From contig CACNQJ010000006.1 of assembly GCA_902622575.1 (NCBI GenBank), positions 1-64,000 of the forward strand: DNA of 64,000 nucleotides, in the 5' to 3' direction. Position 1 is the stretch's first letter. Each line of letters opens with the position of its first letter. The position numbers were made by a program, and so were the translations under genes. This document shows positions 29,088 through 36,354 of this stretch, one piece after another. Source of the DNA: an uncultured Bacteroidota bacterium. Its GTDB lineage: Bacteria; Bacteroidota; Bacteroidia; Flavobacteriales; Flavobacteriaceae. The notes under the pieces were generated by a model. That model was given only the letters and a program-made list of their open reading frames with translations, was not told the origin of the DNA and searched no databases.

Positions 29088-29835
29088 AGTTGATATAAAA
29101 GAATTTCTTGATGAGAAATATCAAGAATACAACAATGTTAACTTTATTGAGCAGGACCCAATCCAAATTCCACACCTATTCTCAGAAAAAAAAGATATTG
29201 AAATTGCTGGTTTTCTTACAAGTGTCATTTCGTGGGGAAATAGAAAATCCATAATAAAAAGTGCACATAAATTGATGAATATTATGGATAATAGCCCTTA
29301 TGATTTTGTTAAAAACAGCAATAATTCAGATATAAAAAAAATCCAATTTGTTCATAGAACATTCAACTCAATTGATCTTCAATTTTTCATACAATCACTA
29401 AAAAATATTTATAAAAATTATGATAGTTTAGAAGACGTTTTTATTGATAATAAAAATGATTTCATGTTTGACGGTATTACTAAATTTAGAAAAAAATTTT
29501 TCTCTGTTAATCATGAAAGAAGATCTGAGAAACACATTTCTAATCCATTAAAAAATTCATGTTGTAAAAGAATTAATATGTTTTTAAGATGGATGGTTAG
29601 AAATGATGAAAATGTTGATTTTGGAATTTGGAAAAGAATAAAAAAATCAAAGCTTTCTTGTCCACTTGATGTTCACACAGGGCGAGTTGCAAGAAAATTA
29701 GGACTCATTAAAAGAAATCAAAATGACCTGAAAAGTTTGATAGAATTAGATAATAACTTGAGAATGTTTGATAAAGATGACCCTGTAAAGTATGATTTTT
29801 CTCTATTTGGGTTGGGTATGTATGAAGGATTTTAA
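29068..29835 (+). CDS. TIGR02757 family protein
   Basis: About 255 residues matching the conserved Bacteroidota family TIGR02757: VDIKEFLDEKYQEYNNVNFI, EIAGFLTSVISWGNRKSIIK, NMFLRWMVRNDENVDFGIWK and CPLDVHTGRVARKLGL are recognisable. Biochemical function is not established. A helix-hairpin-helix DNA glycosylase-like fold has been suggested for the family, but I cannot confirm that here. ATG 29068 is chosen over TTG 29041; it overlaps the ABC ATPase by 20 bp in another frame. Confidence 0.85.
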   Translation: MVNGLNKVDIKEFLDEKYQEYNNVNFIEQDPIQIPHLFSEKKDIEIAGFLTSVISWGNRKSIIKSAHKLMNIMDNSPYDFVKNSNNSDIKKIQFVHRTFNSIDLQFFIQSLKNIYKNYDSLEDVFIDNKNDFMFDGITKFRKKFFSVNHERRSEKHISNPLKNSCCKRINMFLRWMVRNDENVDFGIWKRIKKSKLSCPLDVHTGRVARKLGLIKRNQNDLKSLIELDNNLRMFDKDDPVKYDFSLFGLGMYEGF

Positions 29836-29855
29836 TAAAATATAAAAATGATAAC

Positions 29856-29863
29856 TATATTTG
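29856..29863 (+). promoter_or_regulatory. Candidate -7 box (TATATTTG) for dihydroorotase-like gene
   Basis: An exact TAnnTTTG match 15 bp before ATG 29879. It lies in the 43-bp gap after the TIGR02757 gene, so the dihydroorotase-like gene may be transcribed separately from the preceding run. Confidence 0.5.
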
Positions 29864-29878
29864 CATGAAATTGACAAT

Positions 29879-31138
29879 ATGTCAATACTGATTAAATCTG
29901 CAAAAATCATTGATGCCAATAGCAAGTTTAATGGCAAAACCCAAGATATTTTAATAACTAACGGAAAGATTAAGGAAATAGCTACAAGTATTCCCAACTC
30001 TAAAGCTAAAGAAATCATAAATCAAAAAAACCTACATGTTTCAACTGGCTGGCTTGATTCAAGTGTATGCTTTGGAGAACCAGGCCTTGAAGAAAGAGAG
30101 ACTCTAGTTAATGGGGCTAAAACCGCTTCACTTTCTGGTTTTACTGATATTATTTTAAATGCAGTTACTGATCCATACCTAGATACAAAGGCTGATGTTA
30201 GTTACATTAAATCAAAATCCTCTGAATTTGTTATAAATATTCATCCTACTGGTTGTCTAACGAAAGAATCAAAATCAGAAAAACTTGCTGACATATATGA
30301 AATGTATCAATCTGGTGCAGTAGGATTTTATGATTTTAAAAATCCTGTGAATAACCCTAATCTCATAAAGATTGCATTACAATATGTTCAAGGCTTTGAT
30401 GGCCTAGTATTTTCATTTCCATTTGAAAAATCTATTTGCCCTGAGGGTCAAATGCATGAAGGTGAGATTAGCACTAACTATGGTCTTGAGGGTATTCCAG
30501 CCTTATCAGAAGAAATCATGCTAAAAAGAGATTTAAAACTACTTGAGTATGCTGGAGGAAAGCTCCACATACCATGCATTTCAACCAAAGAGTCAGTTGA
30601 ATTAATTAAAGAGGCAAAAAAAAATAAACTGGATGTATCCTGTAGTGTTTCTATAAATAATTTGTTCTTTAATGATAAAAAACTTAAGAACTTTGACACT
30701 AGGTTTAAAGTACTTCCACCTATTAGATCTGAAGACCACAGAAAAGCTTTAATTAAAGGAGTAAATGATGGAATAATTGACTTTGTAACGTCTGATCATA
30801 GTCCCATAGATATTGATAATAAAAAAACTGACTTTGTTAATTCATTGTTTGGTTCGACTGGACTTGAGTCCATGTTTGGAGCTTTAAATTTATTGTTTTC
30901 AACTGAAAAATCAATTGAAATTTTGACAAAGAATAAAAGTGTTTTTGGTATAAACGAAAATAAGATTGATGAGGGAGAAATTGCTAGCTTAACACTATTT
31001 GACCCTGATATTAAATACAAATTCTCTAAAGACCACATTATTTCCAAATCAAAGAACAGTTGCTTTATTGATACTGACCTTAAAGGAAAATCTTATGGAA
31101 TTATATCAAATAATTCAAAACTTATAATTGGAAACTAG
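29879..31138 (+). CDS. Dihydroorotase-like protein with altered metal site
   Basis: About 419 residues in the cyclic amidohydrolase family, similar along its length to flavobacterial dihydroorotases (pyrimidine synthesis): GKLHIPCISTKESVELI, SCSVSINNLFF, DTRFKVLPPIRSEDHRKAL and DFVTSDHSPIDID. The N-terminal metal motif, normally DxHxHxR, reads DSSVCFGEPG (residues 60-69), so both His ligands and the substrate Arg are replaced. I recall similar substitutions in other flavobacterial sequences. It may be a non-catalytic PyrC-like subunit or a divergent enzyme. ATG 29879 is preferred over TTG 29861, which lies inside the promoter box. Confidence 0.82.
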   Translation: MSILIKSAKIIDANSKFNGKTQDILITNGKIKEIATSIPNSKAKEIINQKNLHVSTGWLDSSVCFGEPGLEERETLVNGAKTASLSGFTDIILNAVTDPYLDTKADVSYIKSKSSEFVINIHPTGCLTKESKSEKLADIYEMYQSGAVGFYDFKNPVNNPNLIKIALQYVQGFDGLVFSFPFEKSICPEGQMHEGEISTNYGLEGIPALSEEIMLKRDLKLLEYAGGKLHIPCISTKESVELIKEAKKNKLDVSCSVSINNLFFNDKKLKNFDTRFKVLPPIRSEDHRKALIKGVNDGIIDFVTSDHSPIDIDNKKTDFVNSLFGSTGLESMFGALNLLFSTEKSIEILTKNKSVFGINENKIDEGEIASLTLFDPDIKYKFSKDHIISKSKNSCFIDTDLKGKSYGIISNNSKLIIGN

Positions 31139-31757
31139 TTTTTTCTATTTAATTAATAAACCAAAAAATAATACTAATAAATCACCATTAGTATTTCTTC
31201 TTCACGGGTTTGGCAGTAATGAGCAAGATCTTTTTTCGTTTTCGCCTTATTTAAATGAAGATGCGACAATTGTCTCTCTTAGAGCTCCAATCATACTTTA
31301 CCCCAACTCATATGCTTGGTATAATATATATTATTCTGGTTCAGTTAAAAGCTATGATAAAGAAGCTGCAAAATTGATAAGAGATAAATTAATTAATGAG
31401 TTGGATTATTTTATTAATAAATACGATTGTGATCCAAATAGAATTACATTGATTGGTTTTAGTCAAGGTGCAATTCTTGCTCATGCTATTGCTCAAAATT
31501 CGAATATTAAAAACTTGATTGCACTTAGTGGATATGTGGATGAAGAACTAATTTCCTTTGAAAAAACAAATAATTTATCAATATATATTTCCCATGGAAA
31601 GAATGATGAAGTTATACCTTTTGAAGAATCACTTAAAACAAATAAACTACTTGATAAAAATAATATTAAATATGAATTTAAAGCCTTTGATCAGGGACAC
31701 GGAGTTAATAGTGAAAATTTAGAATCCTTTTTGCACTGGTTAGAGGACAAGTATTAG
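31128..31757 (+). CDS. Alpha/beta hydrolase (phospholipase/carboxylesterase family)
   Basis: A 209-residue serine hydrolase. The oxyanion region is VFLLHGFGSNEQD, the nucleophile elbow GFSQGAILAHA, and the acid and base are in HGKNDEVIP and QGHGVN. The family hydrolyses carboxylic esters or lysophospholipids; the substrate here is unknown. The only suitable start is TTG 31128, which overlaps the dihydroorotase-like stop by 11 bp. Its stop overlaps the opposing MBL gene stop by 4 bp. Confidence 0.88.
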   Translation: METSFFYLINKPKNNTNKSPLVFLLHGFGSNEQDLFSFSPYLNEDATIVSLRAPIILYPNSYAWYNIYYSGSVKSYDKEAAKLIRDKLINELDYFINKYDCDPNRITLIGFSQGAILAHAIAQNSNIKNLIALSGYVDEELISFEKTNNLSIYISHGKNDEVIPFEESLKTNKLLDKNNIKYEFKAFDQGHGVNSENLESFLHWLEDKY

Positions 31758-32521
31758 TCATTTATAATTATTTCTAAACCATCAAATCCAAGTCTAACAG
31801 TTGACGGTAGCAACTTTTCTGTTTCACTATGTAAACCCATGTCTGGTGCAATGTGAGTCAAAAATGTTTTTTTGGGTTTTAACTCATTAATCAATTCTAA
31901 AGCTTGTTCTAAGTTGATATGTGAGTAATGTTCCCTGTGCCTTAGTGCATTTAAGATCAGTAAATCTAAATTTTTAAGTTTATCAAGCTCATTTTTCGAT
32001 ATCTTTTTCAAATCAGTTACGTAAGCAAAATTTTTAATTCTGAATCCATATACCTGCAATTTATGGTGCATGTAAGTAACAGGTAAAATTTCAATGCCCT
32101 CTAACACAAATTTTTTATTTTCGATTATGTTGGGAAATACGTGAGGAGATCCTGGATAATCATTTTTTACATCAAACAAATAATCAAATCTTTTACTTAG
32201 ATTTTTAATTACTCTTTCATGCGCAAAAATTGGTATTTTTCCGTGCTTAAAGGAAATTGGCCTCACATCATCCAGACCTGCTGTGTGATCAGCATGTTCG
32301 TGAGTAAATAAGATTGCATCCACTTTGGTTACACCTGTCCTTAACATTTGTTGCCTGAAATCTGGACCACAATCAATAACAATATTTTTATTTTTATACT
32401 CAACTAAAATTGAAGATCGTAGTCTGTTATCCCTCTTATCTTTACTAGAACATGATGCTCTCTCAACTCCAATTGTTGGTATTCCAGTACTAGTTCCAGT
32501 CCCTAAAAACGTAATCTTCAT
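31754..32521 (-). CDS. MBL-fold metallo-hydrolase
   Basis: A 255-residue metallo-beta-lactamase-fold hydrolase with FTHEHADHTAGLDDVRPISF (HxHxDH) and later metal-site regions YVTDLK and LTHIAPDMG. The start MKITFLGTGTSTGIPTIG is typical of the PhnP/RNase Z-like cytoplasmic subgroup. Cyclic phosphodiesterase or RNA-processing activity is possible; the substrate is unknown. It is divergent from the gene at 32597, and each has its own TAAATTTG box. Confidence 0.9.
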   Translation of the reverse strand: MKITFLGTGTSTGIPTIGVERASCSSKDKRDNRLRSSILVEYKNKNIVIDCGPDFRQQMLRTGVTKVDAILFTHEHADHTAGLDDVRPISFKHGKIPIFAHERVIKNLSKRFDYLFDVKNDYPGSPHVFPNIIENKKFVLEGIEILPVTYMHHKLQVYGFRIKNFAYVTDLKKISKNELDKLKNLDLLILNALRHREHYSHINLEQALELINELKPKKTFLTHIAPDMGLHSETEKLLPSTVRLGFDGLEIIIND

Positions 32522-32531
32522 GAATTTTCAC

Positions 32532-32539
32532 CAAATTTA
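32532..32539 (-). promoter_or_regulatory. Candidate -7 box (TAAATTTG) for MBL hydrolase gene
   Basis: Minus-strand TAAATTTG is an exact TAnnTTTG match, 10 bp before the ATG at 32521. It is paired with an identical box on the plus strand 34 bp away for the divergent gene. Confidence 0.5.
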
Positions 32540-32573
32540 AAATTTTTTCTATGCAGTTATCATGTAGAGTTAT

Positions 32574-32581
32574 TAAATTTG
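32574..32581 (+). promoter_or_regulatory. Candidate -7 box (TAAATTTG) for gene at 32597
   Basis: Plus-strand TAAATTTG, an exact TAnnTTTG match, 15 bp before ATG 32597. Together with the minus-strand box at 32532-32539 it forms a compact divergent promoter in the 75-bp gap. Confidence 0.5.
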
Positions 32582-32596
32582 TATAGAATTTAGAAA

Positions 32597-33853
32597 ATGG
32601 TTGTATCATTAAAAGGTGATAAGGAATTTGAAAAACTATTATCTACTAAGGATAAAGCTCTAAGAATTAATCTTAATGACAATATATATGGCACGTTTGC
32701 TGAGATTGGTGCCGGTCAAGAAGTAGCTAGACATTTTTTTCGGGCAGGTGGAGCATCTGGAACGATTGCTAAAACAATGAGTGCTTACGATAAAGGGTTT
32801 AGCGATGCCATCTACGGCGTTGAGCATGATGAGAGATACGTCACAAAGTCCAGACTTAATAAAATGTTAAAGCATGAAATAAAGCTTCTTGAATCTAGAG
32901 TGCCAAGAAAAAAGAATCCTGAAAAAATGTTTTTCTCCTTTGCAAACACAGTTGCAACCATTGATTTTGCTAAAAAATATAAAGGTCATGGATGGATGGG
33001 CATTAAATTCCAAACTGACAGTTCACAAAAATACAGTGAAATCCAAATGCATATTCGTTTTCATTTAAATGATGCAAAATCTCAACAAGAGGTTTTGGGC
33101 ATAATGGGAGTTAATTTAATCTATGGAGCATATTATAAACACAATAAACCAAGATCACTAATTAAGTATCTTTATGATCATATTGACCCTAAATCAATTG
33201 AAATCGATACTATCAATTTTTCAGGCCCTCTTTTCAAAAAGGTTGATAACAGATTACTTAGTTTAGATTTAATAAAAAATAACATGACCCAAGCTGTGAT
33301 GTTTGGACCTGATGGTAAAAATATTTTACCAGCAGCAGAACTTTACAAAAAGAATATTTTAACAATTAGAGGCAGCTTCAGGCCCGTGACAAAAGTCAAT
33401 GAGGATATGTATGAAAAATCTTTGAGTTTAATATTAAAGAAAAGAGGATTCAATAAAAATAATACTAGCTCAATTTTTGAAATTACTTTGTCAAACTTAG
33501 TATCCGATGGACAAGTAAACGAGCAAGATTTTCTGGACAGAGCTAAATTATTGTGCTCGATGGGGAAAACAGTCATGATAACCAATTTCCAAGAATATTA
33601 TAAACTTTCTGAATATTTCAATAAATACACTGATAAAAAAATTGTTCTAACTATGGGTGTTGACAACCTAATTCAAGTTTTTGAGGAAAATTATTATTCT
33701 GATTTGAAGGGTGGAATACTAGAGGCCTTTGGAAATTTATTTTCGAAAAATGTAACTGTATTACTGTACCCCATGAAAAAAAATGGAAAACTTATTAATA
33801 GTAATAACCTGCAAGTTGACATCAAAATGAAAAACTTATATAAGTTTTTTTAA
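32597..33853 (+). CDS. Conserved flavobacterial protein (often mislabelled TonB-dependent receptor), frame broken near C-terminus
   Basis: A 418-residue soluble protein strongly resembling a conserved Bacteroidota family of about 480 residues, sometimes labelled TonB-dependent receptor in databases; nothing here looks like a barrel or signal peptide. Recognisable blocks include GTFAEIGAGQEVARHFFRAG, SFANTVATIDFAKKYKGHGW, FSGPLFKKVDNRL and ILEAFGNLF. The frame stops just after NLYKFF in a run of seven T (33845-33851). Removing one T continues the protein for about 57 residues (DIKDYNKKLLKIFSWKVL ... KKKKLFGYK) to a stop at 34020-34022, matching the expected family end. Either a sequencing indel or a real frameshift. 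Function unknown. Confidence 0.82.
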   Translation: MVVSLKGDKEFEKLLSTKDKALRINLNDNIYGTFAEIGAGQEVARHFFRAGGASGTIAKTMSAYDKGFSDAIYGVEHDERYVTKSRLNKMLKHEIKLLESRVPRKKNPEKMFFSFANTVATIDFAKKYKGHGWMGIKFQTDSSQKYSEIQMHIRFHLNDAKSQQEVLGIMGVNLIYGAYYKHNKPRSLIKYLYDHIDPKSIEIDTINFSGPLFKKVDNRLLSLDLIKNNMTQAVMFGPDGKNILPAAELYKKNILTIRGSFRPVTKVNEDMYEKSLSLILKKRGFNKNNTSSIFEITLSNLVSDGQVNEQDFLDRAKLLCSMGKTVMITNFQEYYKLSEYFNKYTDKKIVLTMGVDNLIQVFEENYYSDLKGGILEAFGNLFSKNVTVLLYPMKKNGKLINSNNLQVDIKMKNLYKFF

Positions 33854-34004
33854 AGACAGTGAAAAAATTCTTGACATCAAAGATTACAATAAAAAATTAT
33901 TGAAAATATTTTCATGGAAAGTGCTTGAAAAAATTAAAAATGGAGATGACGATTGGGAAAATGATATTCCAATCAATGTGTCTAAATTAATCAAGAAGAA
34001 AAAA

Positions 34005-34487
34005 TTATTCGGATACAAATAAAATTATTATTCCTCCTTTAAAATTTGATCCGTTGGATTTTTTTGTATTTACCTTATCAATAACCCTTATAACGGTAGA
34101 ATTTTCATCAAAAATAAAAGTCATTCTGTGTATTCCTTCATATTCCCTACCCATAAACTTTTTTGGGCCCCATACACCAAATAACTTGACTAAATTCTTT
34201 TCGGTATCAGCTAATAAAGGGTATTGGAAACCAAACTTTTTTGAAAATTTATCCTGGGTCTCGACCTTGTCACAACTTACACCTAATATAGTGTAGCCTT
34301 TAGCAACTAAATTATCATAATTTTCTGATAAGTTACATGCCTCAGCTGTACATCCCGGTGTATTTGCTCTAGGATAGAAGAAGACTATTAATTTTTTTCC
34401 TAAAAAATCTCTACTACTAACTTTTTCACCATTATTTGCATAACATTCGAATTCTGGCATCTTATCGCCTAATTTTAAAGTATTCAT
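34005..34487 (-). CDS. bcp: Thioredoxin-dependent peroxiredoxin Bcp, frame shifted at C-terminus
   Basis: A peroxiredoxin of the BCP/PrxQ type with the peroxidatic Cys in FFYPRANTPGCTAEACNLSE and the adjacent resolving Cys; GVWGPKKFMGREYEGIHRMTF is a flavobacterial hallmark. It reduces hydroperoxides using thioredoxin. ATG 34487 (MNTLKLGDKMPEF) is the start. The tail after VNTKK is abnormal: it arises from seven T on the plus strand at 34059-34065. With six T it would read KNPTDQILKEE and stop at 34028, the expected ending. As it stands it overlaps the intact end of the opposing gene. Confidence 0.88.
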   Translation of the reverse strand: MNTLKLGDKMPEFECYANNGEKVSSRDFLGKKLIVFFYPRANTPGCTAEACNLSENYDNLVAKGYTILGVSCDKVETQDKFSKKFGFQYPLLADTEKNLVKLFGVWGPKKFMGREYEGIHRMTFIFDENSTVIRVIDKVNTKKSNGSNFKGGIIILFVSE

Positions 34488-34500
34488 TAATAAAAATTTT

Positions 34501-35163
34501 ATGAGTAAATTTAGTAAAATGAATAAACCTGAAAAAATTAAATTTATCATTAAAGTTTTGGAGGATTTATTCCCTAAGATTGAAATACCTCTTGATCACA
34601 AAGATCCATATACATTACTCATCGCTGTACTTTTGTCAGCACAAAGCACTGATGCAGGTGTAAACAAAATAACTCCAATTCTGTTTTCCAAAGCAGACAA
34701 CCCATATGATATGGTTAAATTAACAGTAAATCAGATAAGGGAGATAATTAAGCCAGTTGGTTTGTCGCCAATGAAATCAAAAGGCATACATGGTCTTTCT
34801 AAAATTTTAATAGAAAAATATGACGGAAAAGTACCAAAAAGCTTTGAAGCTTTGGAAAGTCTTCCTGCTGTTGGGCATAAGACAGCAAGCGTAGTCATGT
34901 CTCAAGCTTTTGGCGTAGATGCCTTCCCTGTTGACACTCATATACATCGTTTAATGTATAGATGGGGTCTTTCAAATGGAAAAAGTGTAAAAAAAACAGA
35001 GGAGGATGCTAAAAGGCTTTTTCCTAAAAACCTATGGAACAAACTTCACATTCAAATAATACTTTATGGCAGAAAATTTTCACCGGCAAGAGGCTGGAAA
35101 ATAAAAGATGATATAATCATGCTAAAAGTAGGTAGAAAGTCAATAATTAAAAAAATGATTTAA
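34501..35163 (+). CDS. nth: Endonuclease III-type DNA glycosylase without iron-sulfur cluster
   Basis: A 220-residue helix-hairpin-helix DNA glycosylase/AP lyase that removes oxidised pyrimidines. The HhH segment is LPAVGHKTASVVMSQAFG with the catalytic Lys in GHKTA, and the catalytic Asp is in FPVDTHIHR. The protein contains no Cys at all, so the C-terminal 4Fe-4S cluster of classical Nth is absent; SPARGWKIKDD occupies that place. The start at 34501 is 13 bp from the bcp start on the other strand; an alternative ATG is 34519. Its stop overlaps the nuclease stop by 4 bp. Confidence 0.9.
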   Translation: MSKFSKMNKPEKIKFIIKVLEDLFPKIEIPLDHKDPYTLLIAVLLSAQSTDAGVNKITPILFSKADNPYDMVKLTVNQIREIIKPVGLSPMKSKGIHGLSKILIEKYDGKVPKSFEALESLPAVGHKTASVVMSQAFGVDAFPVDTHIHRLMYRWGLSNGKSVKKTEEDAKRLFPKNLWNKLHIQIILYGRKFSPARGWKIKDDIIMLKVGRKSIIKKMI

Positions 35164-35771
35164 TTGCAGACTATTTCATGCTCTGTCCAATCTTTATCAG
35201 TAGACAAATTATCAAAATAAAAACACATCTTTCTATTATCAGAAAAGGTCAAATACTTGAAAAATCCATCTGGGACCGTAGCTCCCGTATTCAAAACCTT
35301 ACTGTCACTAGAAAACTTTAATTCAATTCTTACACTAACAGTACCCTGGTCACGCGCCCATTCTCTCACTTGCTCCTCAAGCTCTCTCCACTCCCCCCTA
35401 TTTAAACTATCTTTTTGTAGTGCACAGTTTACAAAAGAGAAAGTTTTAGCTAGATTAGACCATGAATCTGTGAATGATCCAGCTGGAGCCATATGACCTT
35501 TGTCCCACTCATTTTTATAATAATCATTATCATCTGATGTCCAAATATCACCAACAGTGTAGAAGTCCATATTTCCACGATCAGCAACTTTGACAAAATC
35601 CCGCACATCGTACTCAATCCAGTTAGGTTGTTCTTTGGTTTCGTTATAAGATATTCTAAATACGGAATTTTCAACCATAACTTCCTCCCTGAGTACAATC
35701 TCAGGGTTTAATGAGTTATCATTGCTGCAGGAGAAAAACAGAATTAATAGCAATGTAAATAATCTATTCAT
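35160..35771 (-). CDS. DNA/RNA non-specific endonuclease, lipoprotein
   Basis: A 203-residue protein of the NucA/NUC1 family. A signal peptide with lipobox LFFSC (Cys15) precedes the beta-beta-alpha-metal nuclease. The catalytic motif is DKGHMAPAGSF, where the usual form is DRGH, so the Arg is replaced by Lys. FSFVNCALQKDSLNRGEWRE contains the Asn that helps bind Mg. The C-terminus is shorter than in most homologues. It probably digests external nucleic acids at the cell surface for nutrients. It follows the DUF488-like gene with a 1-bp overlap. Confidence 0.85.
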   Translation of the reverse strand: MNRLFTLLLILFFSCSNDNSLNPEIVLREEVMVENSVFRISYNETKEQPNWIEYDVRDFVKVADRGNMDFYTVGDIWTSDDNDYYKNEWDKGHMAPAGSFTDSWSNLAKTFSFVNCALQKDSLNRGEWRELEEQVREWARDQGTVSVRIELKFSSDSKVLNTGATVPDGFFKYLTFSDNRKMCFYFDNLSTDKDWTEHEIVCN

Positions 35772-36190
35772 TAAAAAAGGGTTGGGTTTTCAATTTTTTT
35801 CATGTAACCATTTTTTCTTGAGACCTTTCCAACTTTGTATTCCTCGATTTCCAAATTGAGGTTATTTTCTAACCAATTTGCCACCAAATGTCTATGACAA
35901 AATTTTTTCTTCGTTCCATTAGTCATTAAAATTGGCTCAAATCCAGAAACCATAGTTTGTAAATCTTCAAAAACCATTGATGGATTAAGTGAATCAAGTT
36001 GTTCATTGTAGGTCTGAACGAATTTTTCTTCCGTAATTTTTTTAGATTTTAAATTCTCAAACAACTTCCAATTTGGAGCTAAGGACTTATATTCATGTTT
36101 AACAAAATCATTATTTGACGGATATAACGATATAGAAATAAAGCCATTATTTTTTTCATCCTCTATATTTTTAAAACAGCCTGTTTTCAT
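35771..36190 (-). CDS. DUF488-like protein
   Basis: A 139-residue protein. The N-terminal half has ISISLYPSNNDFVKHEYKSL, and the C-terminal half has KKKFCHRHLVANWLENNLNL, which resembles the CHRxLVAxWL motif of DUF488 proteins. Function is unknown. It reads directly into the nuclease gene (shared base at 35771), so the two are probably one transcript. No signal peptide is seen. It is divergent from susC; the 164 bp between them should hold both promoters. Confidence 0.65.
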   Translation of the reverse strand: MKTGCFKNIEDEKNNGFISISLYPSNNDFVKHEYKSLAPNWKLFENLKSKKITEEKFVQTYNEQLDSLNPSMVFEDLQTMVSGFEPILMTNGTKKKFCHRHLVANWLENNLNLEIEEYKVGKVSRKNGYMKKIENPTLF

Positions 36191-36354
36191 TTAAAATATT
36201 TAATATTTGTCAAAATTAACTTATCCTTAAAATTAAATATATTTTTCAATGAATAAGAAATTTAATTTTACCCCATAAAACTTTAACAATAAAAACTTGT
36301 TTTCTTAACAAAATTTTAACATATTTACTTCTTAAACTAAAAAATATTAATTAA

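Noticed and set aside
36191-36354. Riboswitch or small RNA ahead of susC
   Set aside because: The gap is AT-rich with no G/C-containing paired elements or known riboswitch motif that I could recognise.
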